Below, piece after piece: positions 21,894 to 30,099 of a DNA stretch of 64,000 bases. The stretch covers positions 1-64,000 of the forward strand of contig NZ_BOOW01000011.1 in assembly GCF_016863435.1 (NCBI RefSeq), written 5' to 3'. The translations under genes and the position numbers were made by a program. Within the stretch, counting starts at the first letter, position 1. Every line of letters begins with the position of its first letter. The notes under the pieces were generated by a model. The model had not been told where the DNA came from, did not search any database, and was given only the letters and a program-made list of their open reading frames with translations. The DNA comes from Sinosporangium siamense. GTDB taxonomy: Bacteria > Actinomycetota > Actinomycetes > Streptosporangiales > Streptosporangiaceae.

Positions 21894-23770
21894 GCGGCGG
21901 CGGCGGGGCCACGCGTCTCCTGCGTTTCTCCTATCGGACCGGGCGCTCGCATTACCTCGCCATCCTCTTCTGGTCGGTGGTGGAGGCCGCGCCCGTATTC
22001 GTTTCCGGGCTAGCCGTGGCCCGCGCCCTGGACCAGGGATTTCTCGTCGGGAAGCCACTGACGGGCCTCTCCTGGCTCGGCGTGTTCGCGCTGGCCGCCG
22101 GACTCGGGGCCGTGGGGCTCGGCCAGATCGTGCCGCGGCTCGGAGCCGTCGCCGAACCCCTCCGCGACGCGCTCGTGCGCAAGGTCGTCGAGGCGACCGT
22201 CCACCGGGCCTGTGAAGCCTGGGGCAGACCCGTGGACTCGGCGGTCGTGGCCCGCCTCACCCAGCAGGTGGAGCTGGTCCGCGACTCCTTCGCCGGGCTG
22301 ATCATGGTGGTCAGGGACTTCGCCTTCACCACCGTCGCCGTCGTCGCCGGCCTGCTCACCCTGCTGCCGATGTCGGCCCCCCTGATCATCGGCCCCGTGG
22401 TGATCTCGGTGGCGCTGTTCGCCAGGCTCATGCTCAGCCTCGCCGAACGGCAGCGCGACCTCGTCCTCGCCGACGAGCACGTGGCCGCCGAGGTCGGCAC
22501 CGTCGTCGCCGGCGTGCGCGACGTGGTCGCCGCCGGAGCCGAGGCGACCGCCGCCGCACGCGCGGGTCGGGCCGTGGACGACCAGGCACACGCGGCGCGA
22601 GGCGTCGCCGTACTCACTTCCGCCGGCACCCTCTGCATGGCGGTGGGGGGCTGGCTGCCGGTGGTGCTGCTGCTGCTCGCCTTCCGCGACCTCTTCGCCG
22701 CCGGCGCCACCACCGGCGAGGTGCTCGGCACAATGATCTTCGTGCTGTACGGCGTGCAGCCCGCACTCCGCGGCCTCGTCGTGGGCCTGGGCGGCACCGG
22801 CCTGCGGCTGGCGGTCACCGCGGCGCGCCTTCTCGACACGACGGATACGCCCGGCACACCACCACTTTCGTCCGGTGGGCGTGACCTTGATGTCTGGGAT
22901 GCGGGAACCAGGGCGGAGGCGCCCCGCACGCGTCGGCGGGACGCGGATGAGGGCGCCTCGGCGGAGAACTCCGATCCGCCTCCCCCGTCCAGCGGGCGGG
23001 ACCCGGACGGGAGAGGCACGGCGGTGGACTCCGACACGTCCCCCTCGCGCGGTGGGCAGGACCTGGTTGAGGGAGCCGGCGTGGTGGTCAGCGGGGTGAC
23101 CTTCGCCTACGGAGCGGAGGCCGAACCCGTGCTCGACGGTCTCGACCTCCACATTCCAGGCGGCGACCACCTCGCCGTCGTCGGACCCAGCGGGATCGGC
23201 AAATCCACCCTGGCCGCGCTCATCGCGGGTGTGCTCACCCCCGGCGCCGGGCGGATCACCGTGGCCGGGCGGCCGATCGCCGGACACGACCCCGCCGCCT
23301 TCACGGAGTGGCGCGTGCTGATCCCCCAGGAGGCATACGTCTTCACCGGGACCCTCGCCGACAACCTCCGCTACCTGCGTCCGGCGGCGACCCCGGAGAT
23401 GATGGAGAGGTCGGCCCATGCCGTGGGGCTCGACCTGCCCCACGGCCTGTCCGAGCCGCTCGTCCCCGGCGATCTGAGCGCCGGGCGGCGGCAACTGGTC
23501 GCCCTCGCCCGGGCCCATCTCTCGGCGGCGCGTCTCGTGATCCTGGACGAGGCCACCTGCCACCTCGACGCGGCCGCCGAGGCACGGGCCGAGGAGGCCA
23601 TGGCGGCGCGCCCCGGCACGCTGATCGTCATCGCCCACCGGATGAGCTCGGCGCTGCGGGCCGGGCGTGTGCTCGTCCTGGACGGCACGTCGGCCGCGGT
23701 CGGCTCCCACACCGACCTGCTCGCCTCCTCCCCGCTCTATCGCGACCTGGCGGGCCGCTGGCGGGGATAG
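21890..23770 (+). CDS. Lanthipeptide ABC exporter half-transporter B
   Basis: A 626-residue half-transporter, translationally coupled to exporter A through an ATGA overlap. Its transmembrane domain is followed by an unusual polar linker of roughly 85 residues (about 318-400) with loose repeats of the kind SSGGRDLD, SSGRDPDG, RGGQDL. The ABC domain has an intact Walker A GPSGIGKST (Lys438), Walker B with Glu554 (ILDEATCHLD) and H-loop IAHR, but its signature is LSAGR (529-533) rather than LSGGQ. Together with partner A this leaves one complete ATP site. Probable role: export of the mature or leader-bearing lanthipeptide. Confidence 0.92.
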   Translation: MSGGGGATRLLRFSYRTGRSHYLAILFWSVVEAAPVFVSGLAVARALDQGFLVGKPLTGLSWLGVFALAAGLGAVGLGQIVPRLGAVAEPLRDALVRKVVEATVHRACEAWGRPVDSAVVARLTQQVELVRDSFAGLIMVVRDFAFTTVAVVAGLLTLLPMSAPLIIGPVVISVALFARLMLSLAERQRDLVLADEHVAAEVGTVVAGVRDVVAAGAEATAAARAGRAVDDQAHAARGVAVLTSAGTLCMAVGGWLPVVLLLLAFRDLFAAGATTGEVLGTMIFVLYGVQPALRGLVVGLGGTGLRLAVTAARLLDTTDTPGTPPLSSGGRDLDVWDAGTRAEAPRTRRRDADEGASAENSDPPPPSSGRDPDGRGTAVDSDTSPSRGGQDLVEGAGVVVSGVTFAYGAEAEPVLDGLDLHIPGGDHLAVVGPSGIGKSTLAALIAGVLTPGAGRITVAGRPIAGHDPAAFTEWRVLIPQEAYVFTGTLADNLRYLRPAATPEMMERSAHAVGLDLPHGLSEPLVPGDLSAGRRQLVALARAHLSAARLVILDEATCHLDAAAEARAEEAMAARPGTLIVIAHRMSSALRAGRVLVLDGTSAAVGSHTDLLASSPLYRDLAGRWRG

Positions 23771-23794
23771 GCGGCTGCGACGCGGGCCCGAGCC

Positions 23795-24084
23795 CCGGCA
23801 CGGGGGCCGGTGGGGCCCCCGGCACGCGTGCCGGCGGATCCCGCTGGGGGCAGGGCCTTGAGCCCTGACTCGGCATGCGTGCGGGCGGATCCTCCTGGTG
23901 CGGTCAGGGCCCTGAGCCCTGCCCCGGCACGCGTGCCGGCGGATGCTGCCGATGCGGTCAAGGCCCTGAGCCCTGCCCCGGCACGCGTGCCGGCGGATGC
24001 TGTCGATGCGGTCAAGGCCCTGAGCCCTGCCCCGGCATGCGTGCGGGCGGATCCCGCCGACGCGGTCAGGGCCCGCCCGCGTCG
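23795..24084. repeat. 54-bp tandem repeat, about 4.5 copies, each with a 12-bp palindrome
   Basis: Between the convergent exporter B and regulator genes a 54-bp unit is repeated. Copies start near 23820 (51 bp), 23872, 23926, 23980 and 24034 (partial), with a poorer partial copy before the first. The two central copies differ at a single base. Each begins with the self-complementary GGCACGCGTGCC or the variant GGCATGCGTGCG and ends with a GGGCCCTGAGCCCTG-like inverted stretch. The period is a multiple of three, so long frames run through it, but they are shadows; no gene is supported. Confidence 0.85.
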
Positions 24085-24690
24085 TCAGATCCAGCCCGCG
24101 TCCGAGGCGATGCGGAGCGCGTCGACGCGGTTGCGCGCGCCTGTCTTGCACATGATGCGGGACAGGTGGTTGCGCACCGTGCCGACCGACAGGAACAGCT
24201 CCTCGGCGATCTCTCCCGAGCTGGCCCCTTGGGCGGCGATGCGCAGGACGTCGACCTCACGCCGGGTCAGCGGGTTGTCCGCCGACTCAAGGGCCGCGAC
24301 GGCCAGATCGGTGTCGACGGCCCGGCGACCGGCGGCCACCCTGCGCACGCCCTCGGCGAGCTGCTCAGGGGCGATCTCGAGGCTCATGAACCCGAGTGCG
24401 GGTGTGGTGAAGGCGCGGCGGACCTGCCCCGGGTTGGGCTGGGCGGACAGGATGAGCACACGGCAGGTCGGGACCTTGTCGTGAAGGAGCACCGCCGCGC
24501 TGAGCCCGTCGACGCCGGGGAGGTCGAGGTCGATCACCGCGGCGTCGGGCTCGTGCGTCAGCGCCGCCGGCACGATGTCCTCCGCGCTGCCGACCACCGC
24601 CACCACCGCTATGTCGGGCTCACTCTCCAGGGAGGAGACCAGTCCCCGCTGAACTAGCGGTAGATGCTCGGCAACCAGGATGCGGATCAA
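24085..24690 (-). CDS. LuxR-family response regulator of the lanthipeptide locus (RamR/AmfR-like)
   Basis: A 201-residue NarL-type regulator with a receiver domain (1-120) and a C-terminal LuxR helix-turn-helix (NPLTRREVDVLRIAAQGASS through EELFLSVGTVRNHLSRI). The presumed phospho-acceptor Asp54 and Ser82 are present, but the N-terminal acidic pair is Glu8-His9 and the conserved Lys at position 104 is Leu (GFMSLE where GYLLKD is usual). The receiver may therefore not follow normal phosphorylation switching. No histidine kinase is adjacent. Convergent placement next to the exporters matches ram/amf organisation, so it is likely the activator of the locus; this is inference. Confidence 0.88.
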   Translation of the reverse strand: MIRILVAEHLPLVQRGLVSSLESEPDIAVVAVVGSAEDIVPAALTHEPDAAVIDLDLPGVDGLSAAVLLHDKVPTCRVLILSAQPNPGQVRRAFTTPALGFMSLEIAPEQLAEGVRRVAAGRRAVDTDLAVAALESADNPLTRREVDVLRIAAQGASSGEIAEELFLSVGTVRNHLSRIMCKTGARNRVDALRIASDAGWI

Positions 24691-24893
24691 TCTCTCCCCC
24701 TCTTGCGATCTTACGTCGCAGGGTGATCGGGCGACTGCACACTGTTAACGAAGTGTCTCTGTTCAGCAAAGCGGAAGCAAGCCGGATGGCTACTGATGGC
24801 CACACACGTGATCTGCCCACGACTTGGAAGGGTTAGCCTGGATGCGGGCATTCGCCTCCCGGACACGTCTCGCTATGGCGGGGGTATGCATAC

Positions 24894-26192
24894 ATGAGCT
24901 GGCTCTTTGTGGCAGGAATAGCCATCTTCCTCATCGGACTGATGCTTTCCATTGCGCTGCACGAGATCGGCCACCTGGTCCCGGCCAAGCTATTCGGTGT
25001 AAAAGTGACGCAGTTCATGGTGGGCTTCGGTCCCACGATGTGGTCACGCCGAAAAGGGGAGACCGAATTCGGCATTAAGTGGATCCCCTTTGGGGGCTAC
25101 GTCCGCATGATCGGCATGCTTCCGCCCAGGTCAAGCGACGATCCCGCCAAACTGCGCAAGGTTTCCACCGGGCCGTGGCAGAGTATGATCGACACAGCCC
25201 GAGAAGTCGCCCTGGAAGACGTAAAACCGGGCGACGAGGACCGTGTCTTCTACCGCAAAGCATGGTGGCAGAAGGTCATCATCATGTCCGGTGGGCCGGC
25301 AATGAACTTCGTGCTGGCTTTTGTGCTTTTCGCCATCGTTTTGATGGGTTACGGGGTCCAAGTGACCCAGCCCGTGATCAACGAGGTTTCCCGCTGCGTC
25401 ATCCCCGCCAGCGCCCAGGCACGCGAATGCACCGCCACCGACCCCCTCACCCCGGCCGCCTCCGCGGGCCTGCGCCCCGGTGACCGCATCGTCACCTTCG
25501 AGGGCCGGAAGATCGACTCCTGGGACGGTGTCGCCCGCGCCATCCGCGCCCACGGAGCCGGGCCAGCAGTGGTCGGCATCCAGCGCGACGGCCGCGCCAT
25601 GGACGTCAACGTCAACCTGATCGCCCAGGAGCGCCGCTCCCTGGACGACCCCGACAAGCTCGAGGTCGTCGGCTTCCTCGGCTTCACCCCCGTGACGTCG
25701 CTCGAGCAGCAGAGCGTCGGCGCCGTCGCCACCCACATGTGGGACCTCACCGCCCGCACCGCCCAGTCGATCGTGCGCCTGCCCGAAAAGATGGTCGGCG
25801 TCTGGGAGGCCGCCTTCTCCGGTGAGGAGCGCGACAAGAACGGCCCCATCGGCATCATCGGCGCGGGCCGCATCGGCGGCGAGATCGCCTCCGCCCCCGT
25901 GCCCCTTGAGGCCAGAGTCGTGTCGTTGGTCACACTGCTGGCCGGGTTCAACCTGGCGGTCGGCCTGTTCAACCTGATCCCGCTCCTGCCGCTGGACGGC
26001 GGCCACGTCGCGGGCGCCCTCTGGGAAGGCCTCAAGCGTGCCTTCGCCCGCGTCACGCGCCGCCCCAGCCCCGGCCACGTGGACATCGCCAAGGCGCTCC
26101 CGCTGACCTACGCGATGGCCTTCCTCATGATCATCATGGCCGGGCTGCTGATGTACGCCGACCTGGTCAACCCCGTCAGACTGTTCGACTGA
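24894..26192 (+). CDS. rseP: RIP metalloprotease, site-2 protease family (Rip1/RseP)
   Basis: A 432-residue intramembrane zinc protease that cleaves membrane anti-sigma factors or similar substrates within the bilayer. The first helix holds HEIGH (IALHEIGHLVPAKLFGV, His23/Glu24/His27 region). GGYVRMIGM and GGPAMNFVLAFVLFAIVLMG mark the conserved core, a PDZ domain follows (AGLRPGDRIVTFEGRKIDSW), and NLIPLLPLDGGHV contains the third ligand. The usual actinobacterial neighbours dxr and ispG are absent here. ATG 24894 is preceded only weakly by a ribosome site. It is followed after 16 nt by a MarR gene, probably co-transcribed. It lies beside the lanthipeptide locus but nothing shows a role in leader removal. 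Confidence 0.93.
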   Translation: MSWLFVAGIAIFLIGLMLSIALHEIGHLVPAKLFGVKVTQFMVGFGPTMWSRRKGETEFGIKWIPFGGYVRMIGMLPPRSSDDPAKLRKVSTGPWQSMIDTAREVALEDVKPGDEDRVFYRKAWWQKVIIMSGGPAMNFVLAFVLFAIVLMGYGVQVTQPVINEVSRCVIPASAQARECTATDPLTPAASAGLRPGDRIVTFEGRKIDSWDGVARAIRAHGAGPAVVGIQRDGRAMDVNVNLIAQERRSLDDPDKLEVVGFLGFTPVTSLEQQSVGAVATHMWDLTARTAQSIVRLPEKMVGVWEAAFSGEERDKNGPIGIIGAGRIGGEIASAPVPLEARVVSLVTLLAGFNLAVGLFNLIPLLPLDGGHVAGALWEGLKRAFARVTRRPSPGHVDIAKALPLTYAMAFLMIIMAGLLMYADLVNPVRLFD

Positions 26193-26208
26193 CCGTACGC
26201 TGGGCACC

Positions 26209-26718
26209 GTGGCGACTACCGCAGGTGCGACGATCGACGTCGCGCTGTTCCGACTGCGCCGGATCTGGGCACGCCCACTCCGCACCCGCAAACTCGGCGA
26301 CTCCGCGCGCCCCGTGCAGTTGTCCAACGTCATGGTGGTGCGTGCCGTGCGCGAGCTTGGGGCGGAAATCCCCGAGGTCACGGTCGGCGCCGTGGCCGAG
26401 CACCTGGACGTCGACCCGTCGACCGCCAGCCGCCTCGTCAACGACGCCGTCTGCGCGGGATTCGTCGAGCGGCGGGAGTCCCCGACCGACGCCCGCCGGG
26501 CTTGGCTCGCACCGAGCGACATGGGCCTTCGTGTGCTTTCCGCGGTGACCCGTCACCGGCGCGCCCACCTGGACACTCTGCTGGCGGATTGGCCGGTGTC
26601 CGACCGGGAGCAGTTCGCACGGTTGCTGACCCGCTTCGCGGAGGCCCAGGCGGCCCGGCCGGTGGACCTCGGCCGTTTGGACGAGGTGATCGCGGAGGCC
26701 ATGGCGGAGGGGGAGTAA
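26209..26718 (+). CDS. MarR-family transcriptional regulator
   Basis: A 169-residue winged helix-turn-helix protein. The DNA-binding region is VTVGAVAEHLDVDPSTASRLVNDAV followed by the wing VERRESPTDARRAWLAPSDMG, typical of MarR. It starts at GTG 26209, 16 nt after the protease gene, and so probably shares its transcript. The ligand and targets are unknown. Confidence 0.85.
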   Translation: MATTAGATIDVALFRLRRIWARPLRTRKLGDSARPVQLSNVMVVRAVRELGAEIPEVTVGAVAEHLDVDPSTASRLVNDAVCAGFVERRESPTDARRAWLAPSDMGLRVLSAVTRHRRAHLDTLLADWPVSDREQFARLLTRFAEAQAARPVDLGRLDEVIAEAMAEGE

Positions 26719-27673
26719 GGGGTTCGGTCTGACCGGTGCCACCTCCCGGTGCCCTCGCGCCCGGCTGCCATGAGGTCGACGCGGGCGACGGCTCTGCCGT
26801 ACTCGCGGTGACCGGAAGGTCTCTTCCGCGAGCACTCGACTGGGCCGGCCACTCCCAATGGCCGCCGTCGTCGAGCGTCCGGAACATCTGCGACGGCTCT
26901 GCCGTACTCGCGGTGACCGGAAGGTCTCTTCCGCGATCACCTGATTGGGCCGTCGCCACGCGCTGGGGACACCAGACCGGGCCGGCAACTCCCAACGGTC
27001 ACGGTTGCCGCGCGCCGGGAACGTCTGGCTGGGCCGGCAACTCCCAACGGTCGCCGTCACCGCACGCCGGGAACACCTGGCGACGGCTCCGCCCGCCGTG
27101 CGCCCACAAGCCAGGGCGGCGAGGCTGCCCGCGCCCGTGTGGCTTTCTTTCCACCCGGCGAGACCCACACGAGGACCTGAGACGCCGCAGTGGGGCGCAG
27201 GACGGGCCTGGCGGTGCGGTGCCGCCCCCCCCGGCGTCACCGTCGCGCTGGACGCGGTACGGCGGAGCCTGCGCACTCCCCATCCCGGCGCTGGACACGG
27301 GCCGCCTCAACGCCGGACGTAGTACGGCAGAGCCCGGCCCACGCCGTCCTGATCGCCGCAGCCGCAGGCGGAATGGGACGGGACCGCTTCTCCGGCCGGA
27401 ATGGCGCCGGTGGGTTTCCCCGGTCGAGCCGACTTGCCCGGCAGACCGGTCCGGTCGATCGTCTCGACCCCTGCCCGCCCAACTGAAGTGGTCCTACGTG
27501 GTATGCGCGGCTTGGCCTGTTGAGCTGCTCCTGCATCCCATGTGCCTTTGGGGTGAATTGGTCAATATGAGGCCCTAGCCCGAGAGGTGGTGGGGGATGT
27601 CCATATTCGCGGGAAATTGCCCACATCATTCGGAGACGCCTTGCCATAGGCCGGACAAACAGGGGGAAGCGCC
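26719..27673. repeat. 955-bp gene-free region with composite direct repeats
   Basis: No gene is supported. A 47-bp block is repeated exactly at 26785-26831 and 26890-26936; each copy contains the dispersed GGCTCTGCCGTAC motif. A second unit, GCCGGCAACTCCCAACGGTC, occurs around 26980 and 27031, with a variant near 26852, so 50-105 bp modules are interleaved. Two further dispersed-motif copies in the opposite orientation lie at 27257-27269 and 27322-27334. The open frames across this stretch have no family-like sequence. The last 100 bases are the upstream region of the next gene. Confidence 0.75.
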
Positions 27674-28357
27674 GTGAGCCAGCCACCGAACCTCTCTCAA
27701 CCCATCCCGCACCCCCTCGGCCAGCCGTCCGAAGATCCCTCGGCGGCCGGGGAGGATGGAAGAGGTTCGCTGCAAGACGAGCTCTTCACCCGCCTGGGCG
27801 AGTCCGGACTCCACCAGATCGCCCTGCTCCTCGACACCGGCCCCAGCACGGCCCGAGGAGCCCTCGCTGCCTCCCTCGGCGCCCTCGTCGGCGGCATGGC
27901 GCGCAACTGCGCAACCCCCGAGGGCTCCAGCGCCCTCCACCGGGCCCTGAACGACCACCTTGGGCGAAACCCGTTCAGCGGGCCCGTGGCCTCCCTTACC
28001 GAGGACCCCGAGGCCGCACACATGCTTGGACACATACTCGGCGGCCAGGGCACCGTCCGCGCCGCCCAGGGCATCGCCCGGTTCACGGCGGTGAACTCCG
28101 CCCGCATCCTCAAACTGCTCATGGCCCTGGCGCCGATGACGATGTCGATGCTGGCCCACAGGTCTTCCACCCGGAACATGGACGCCGGGACCCTGGCCCG
28201 AGACCTCGACCGCGAACTGCGCATCCCCGAGGCGGACGGCCTGGACAACGTCCTGAGCGCCCTGCTCGACGACGCTTTCCCGTCTGAGGAAGCCATTCCG
28301 ATCCCTCGATGCGCCTGCCCTCAAGGCACGGCGGAAGCCCCCGCCCCCGACCGGTGA
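27674..28357 (+). CDS. DUF937-like hypothetical protein
   Basis: A 227-residue soluble, helical protein. A disordered Pro-rich N-terminus (about 30 residues) precedes a region resembling DUF937/YidB-type proteins: GALAASLGALVGGMARNCATP, HRALNDHLGRN, and AHMLGHILGGQGTVRAAQGIARFTAVNSARILKLLMALAPM. The function of such proteins is unknown. The start is GTG 27674 with GGGGAAG upstream. A hairpin follows its stop. The family assignment is by pattern only. Confidence 0.65.
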   Translation: MSQPPNLSQPIPHPLGQPSEDPSAAGEDGRGSLQDELFTRLGESGLHQIALLLDTGPSTARGALAASLGALVGGMARNCATPEGSSALHRALNDHLGRNPFSGPVASLTEDPEAAHMLGHILGGQGTVRAAQGIARFTAVNSARILKLLMALAPMTMSMLAHRSSTRNMDAGTLARDLDRELRIPEADGLDNVLSALLDDAFPSEEAIPIPRCACPQGTAEAPAPDR

Positions 28358-28370
28358 GCCGACGGCCGGG

Positions 28371-28404
28371 CGTCTCACCGGAGAGGTTCCCCGCCGGTGA
28401 GACG
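28371..28404 (+). terminator. Hairpin after the DUF937-like gene
   Basis: Perfect 11-nt arms CGTCTCACCGG (28371-28381) and its complement (28394-28404), 13 nt after the stop. A second hairpin (28449-28456/28463-28470) follows. Confidence 0.7.
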
Positions 28405-28558
28405 GCTGGCCGCCGCCGGGTGTGATCTCCAGGCCGGCGGGAGCATCTCCTGCCGCCCCCGTGCGGCAGGCGTAGGGCGGGTTACCACGGTCGGGCGCCG
28501 AGGGACGCGGTCACCGACTGGGAGAGTCGCCGGTGACCACTGCCCGTTAGGCTGAGGC

Positions 28559-29161
28559 GTGCCCGAGATTATCCTTGCTTCAGCCTCTCCCGCCCGCCTG
28601 GTCCTGCTACGACAAGCGGGACTCGATCCCAAGGTGGTCGTCAGCGGCGTGGACGAGGACGCCTTCACCGCCCCCACCCCTGCCGACCTCAGCCTGGTCC
28701 TCGCCCGCGCCAAGGCCCACGCCGTAGCCGCCGACCTGACCGAATCCCTGGTGATCGGCTGCGACTCGATCCTCGAACTCGACGGCCTGCCGTACGGCAA
28801 GCCCGCGACAGCCGAGGAGGCCATCCGGCGCTGGCACGACATGCGCGGCAGAACCGGCAACCTGCTCACGGGGCATTGCCTGATCGACACGTCCACCGGC
28901 CGCGAGGCCACCACGGTCTGCTCCACCGAGGTACGGTTCGGCCACCCGAGTGACGCGGAAATCGCCGCGTATGTGGCAACCGGCGAACCCCTCCGCGTGG
29001 CCGGCGGATTCACCCTCAACGGCCACGGCGGCTGGTTCGTCGACGGCATTGTGGGCGATCAGGGGAATGTACTGGGGATCTCGCTTCCGGCGTTGCGCCG
29101 GTTGTTCAGCGAACTGGGCGTGGAGGTGACCCGGCTCTGGTCCCCGGGGGGCGGCCTCTGA
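28559..29161 (+). CDS. maf: Maf-family nucleotide pyrophosphatase
   Basis: A 200-residue house-cleaning enzyme that hydrolyses non-canonical or excess nucleoside triphosphates. Family signatures are [18 protein letters not shown] at the N-terminus, the catalytic region [14 protein letters not shown], and [19 protein letters not shown]. The C-terminal part [21 protein letters not shown] and [19 protein letters not shown] is also typical. The start is GTG 28559. Its last third is copied twice in tandem downstream, but the gene itself looks full length. Confidence 0.93.
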   Translation: MPEIILASASPARLVLLRQAGLDPKVVVSGVDEDAFTAPTPADLSLVLARAKAHAVAADLTESLVIGCDSILELDGLPYGKPATAEEAIRRWHDMRGRTGNLLTGHCLIDTSTGREATTVCSTEVRFGHPSDAEIAAYVATGEPLRVAGGFTLNGHGGWFVDGIVGDQGNVLGISLPALRRLFSELGVEVTRLWSPGGGL

Positions 29162-29510
29162 GCGGAACTTGGGGATCCGGGGTGTGGTCTCTGGCCGGCA
29201 TCCGGTTTCGCCTGCTTGTGATCAAGGGAATGTGCTGGCGATCTCGGTTCCGGCGTTGCGCCGGTTGTTCAGCAAGCTGGGGGTGGAGGTGACCCGGCTC
29301 TGGTCCCCGGGGGGCGGCCTCTGACCGGCACTTGGGGATCCGGGGTGTGGTCTCCGACCGGCATCCGGTTCGCCTGCTTGTGATCGACGAGGCAATGTGC
29401 TGGGGATCACGCTTTCTCGCGGCACTCCTAGGGTGAAACGGTTCGTCCTGGCGAGTTGCGTGTCGCACCGGTTGTTCGGTGACCTTGGGAGTTTAGGTGA
29501 CCCCGATCAT
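29162..29510 (+). repeat. Tandem copies of the 3' end of maf
   Basis: A segment starting at GATC 29057 inside maf recurs from 29220 (163 bp on) and again from 29382 (162 bp on). The second copy repeats the maf end through its GGCCTC-TGA stop and the trailing sequence almost base for base. The third is interrupted after about 40 nt and resumes as a degenerate copy near 29457. None has a start, so these are non-coding remnants. Confidence 0.88.
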
Positions 29511-29591
29511 CGGGGTCTCCAATCGGTAGGCGGCTCCGCCTGAGCTTCGGTCAAGCTGCCGAGGCCCTTGAGAAGGGTGATCGGACGCGCC

Positions 29592-30040
29592 GGTCAGCAC
29601 TTTCCGCCAGATGTTGTCACTCGGCACGCTGCTATCCACGGCTGAGCAGGTCGCCGTTGTGAAGCCATGGGAAGTACGGTGGCCGCGCCGAATTTGGCCG
29701 CCTTCTTCGGCGGTGAGGCCGGCAACGTGATCAGGAGCACGGTCGGATGCGAGGCCGTAGGCGCGGAAGTGTGGTCGGAGGCGCCGGTCAGCACCTCCTG
29801 CCTGCCGTCGTCGCGCGGTACGCATATCCACCGTTGAGCAGGTCGCCGCTGCGAACTTCTGGGGGAGCACGGTGGCCGCGCCGGACTCGGTCGCTCGCTT
29901 CGACGGTGAGGCATGCAACGTGATCGGGAGCACAGTGGGATGTCAGGCCGGAAGCGCGGGCGGGAGCACAGTCGGATGCGAGGCCGCAAGCGCAGTCGGA
30001 CGTGTGATCAGAGGCGTGGCATGGCAGGTGACGTTTCCGG
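29592..30040. repeat. Degenerate 194-bp direct repeat
   Basis: A unit beginning GGTCAGCAC at 29592 recurs at 29786 and runs through matched blocks (ATCCACxGxTGAGCAGGTCGCC, GGTGGCCGCGCCG, CGGTGAGGC, CAACGTGATC). The tail GGGAGCACAGTCGGATG-CGAGGCC is itself repeated two or three times near 29926-29993. No gene is supported between maf and 30100. Confidence 0.7.
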
Positions 30041-30099
30041 TCGAATTTGCGAGGTGACCGGCACGTGGTTGGGTGGCGAGACAGGCTAGCCTTCCGGGC

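Noticed and set aside
22010-24151. Minus-strand frame of 713 codons opposite exporter B and the 54-bp repeat
   Set aside because: Shadow; it stays open because the repeat period is a multiple of three and exporter B lacks antisense stops.
24894-26718. Site-2 protease and MarR gene as part of the lanthipeptide locus
   Set aside because: They are standard actinobacterial genes, in a separate transcript beyond the divergent regulator gene.
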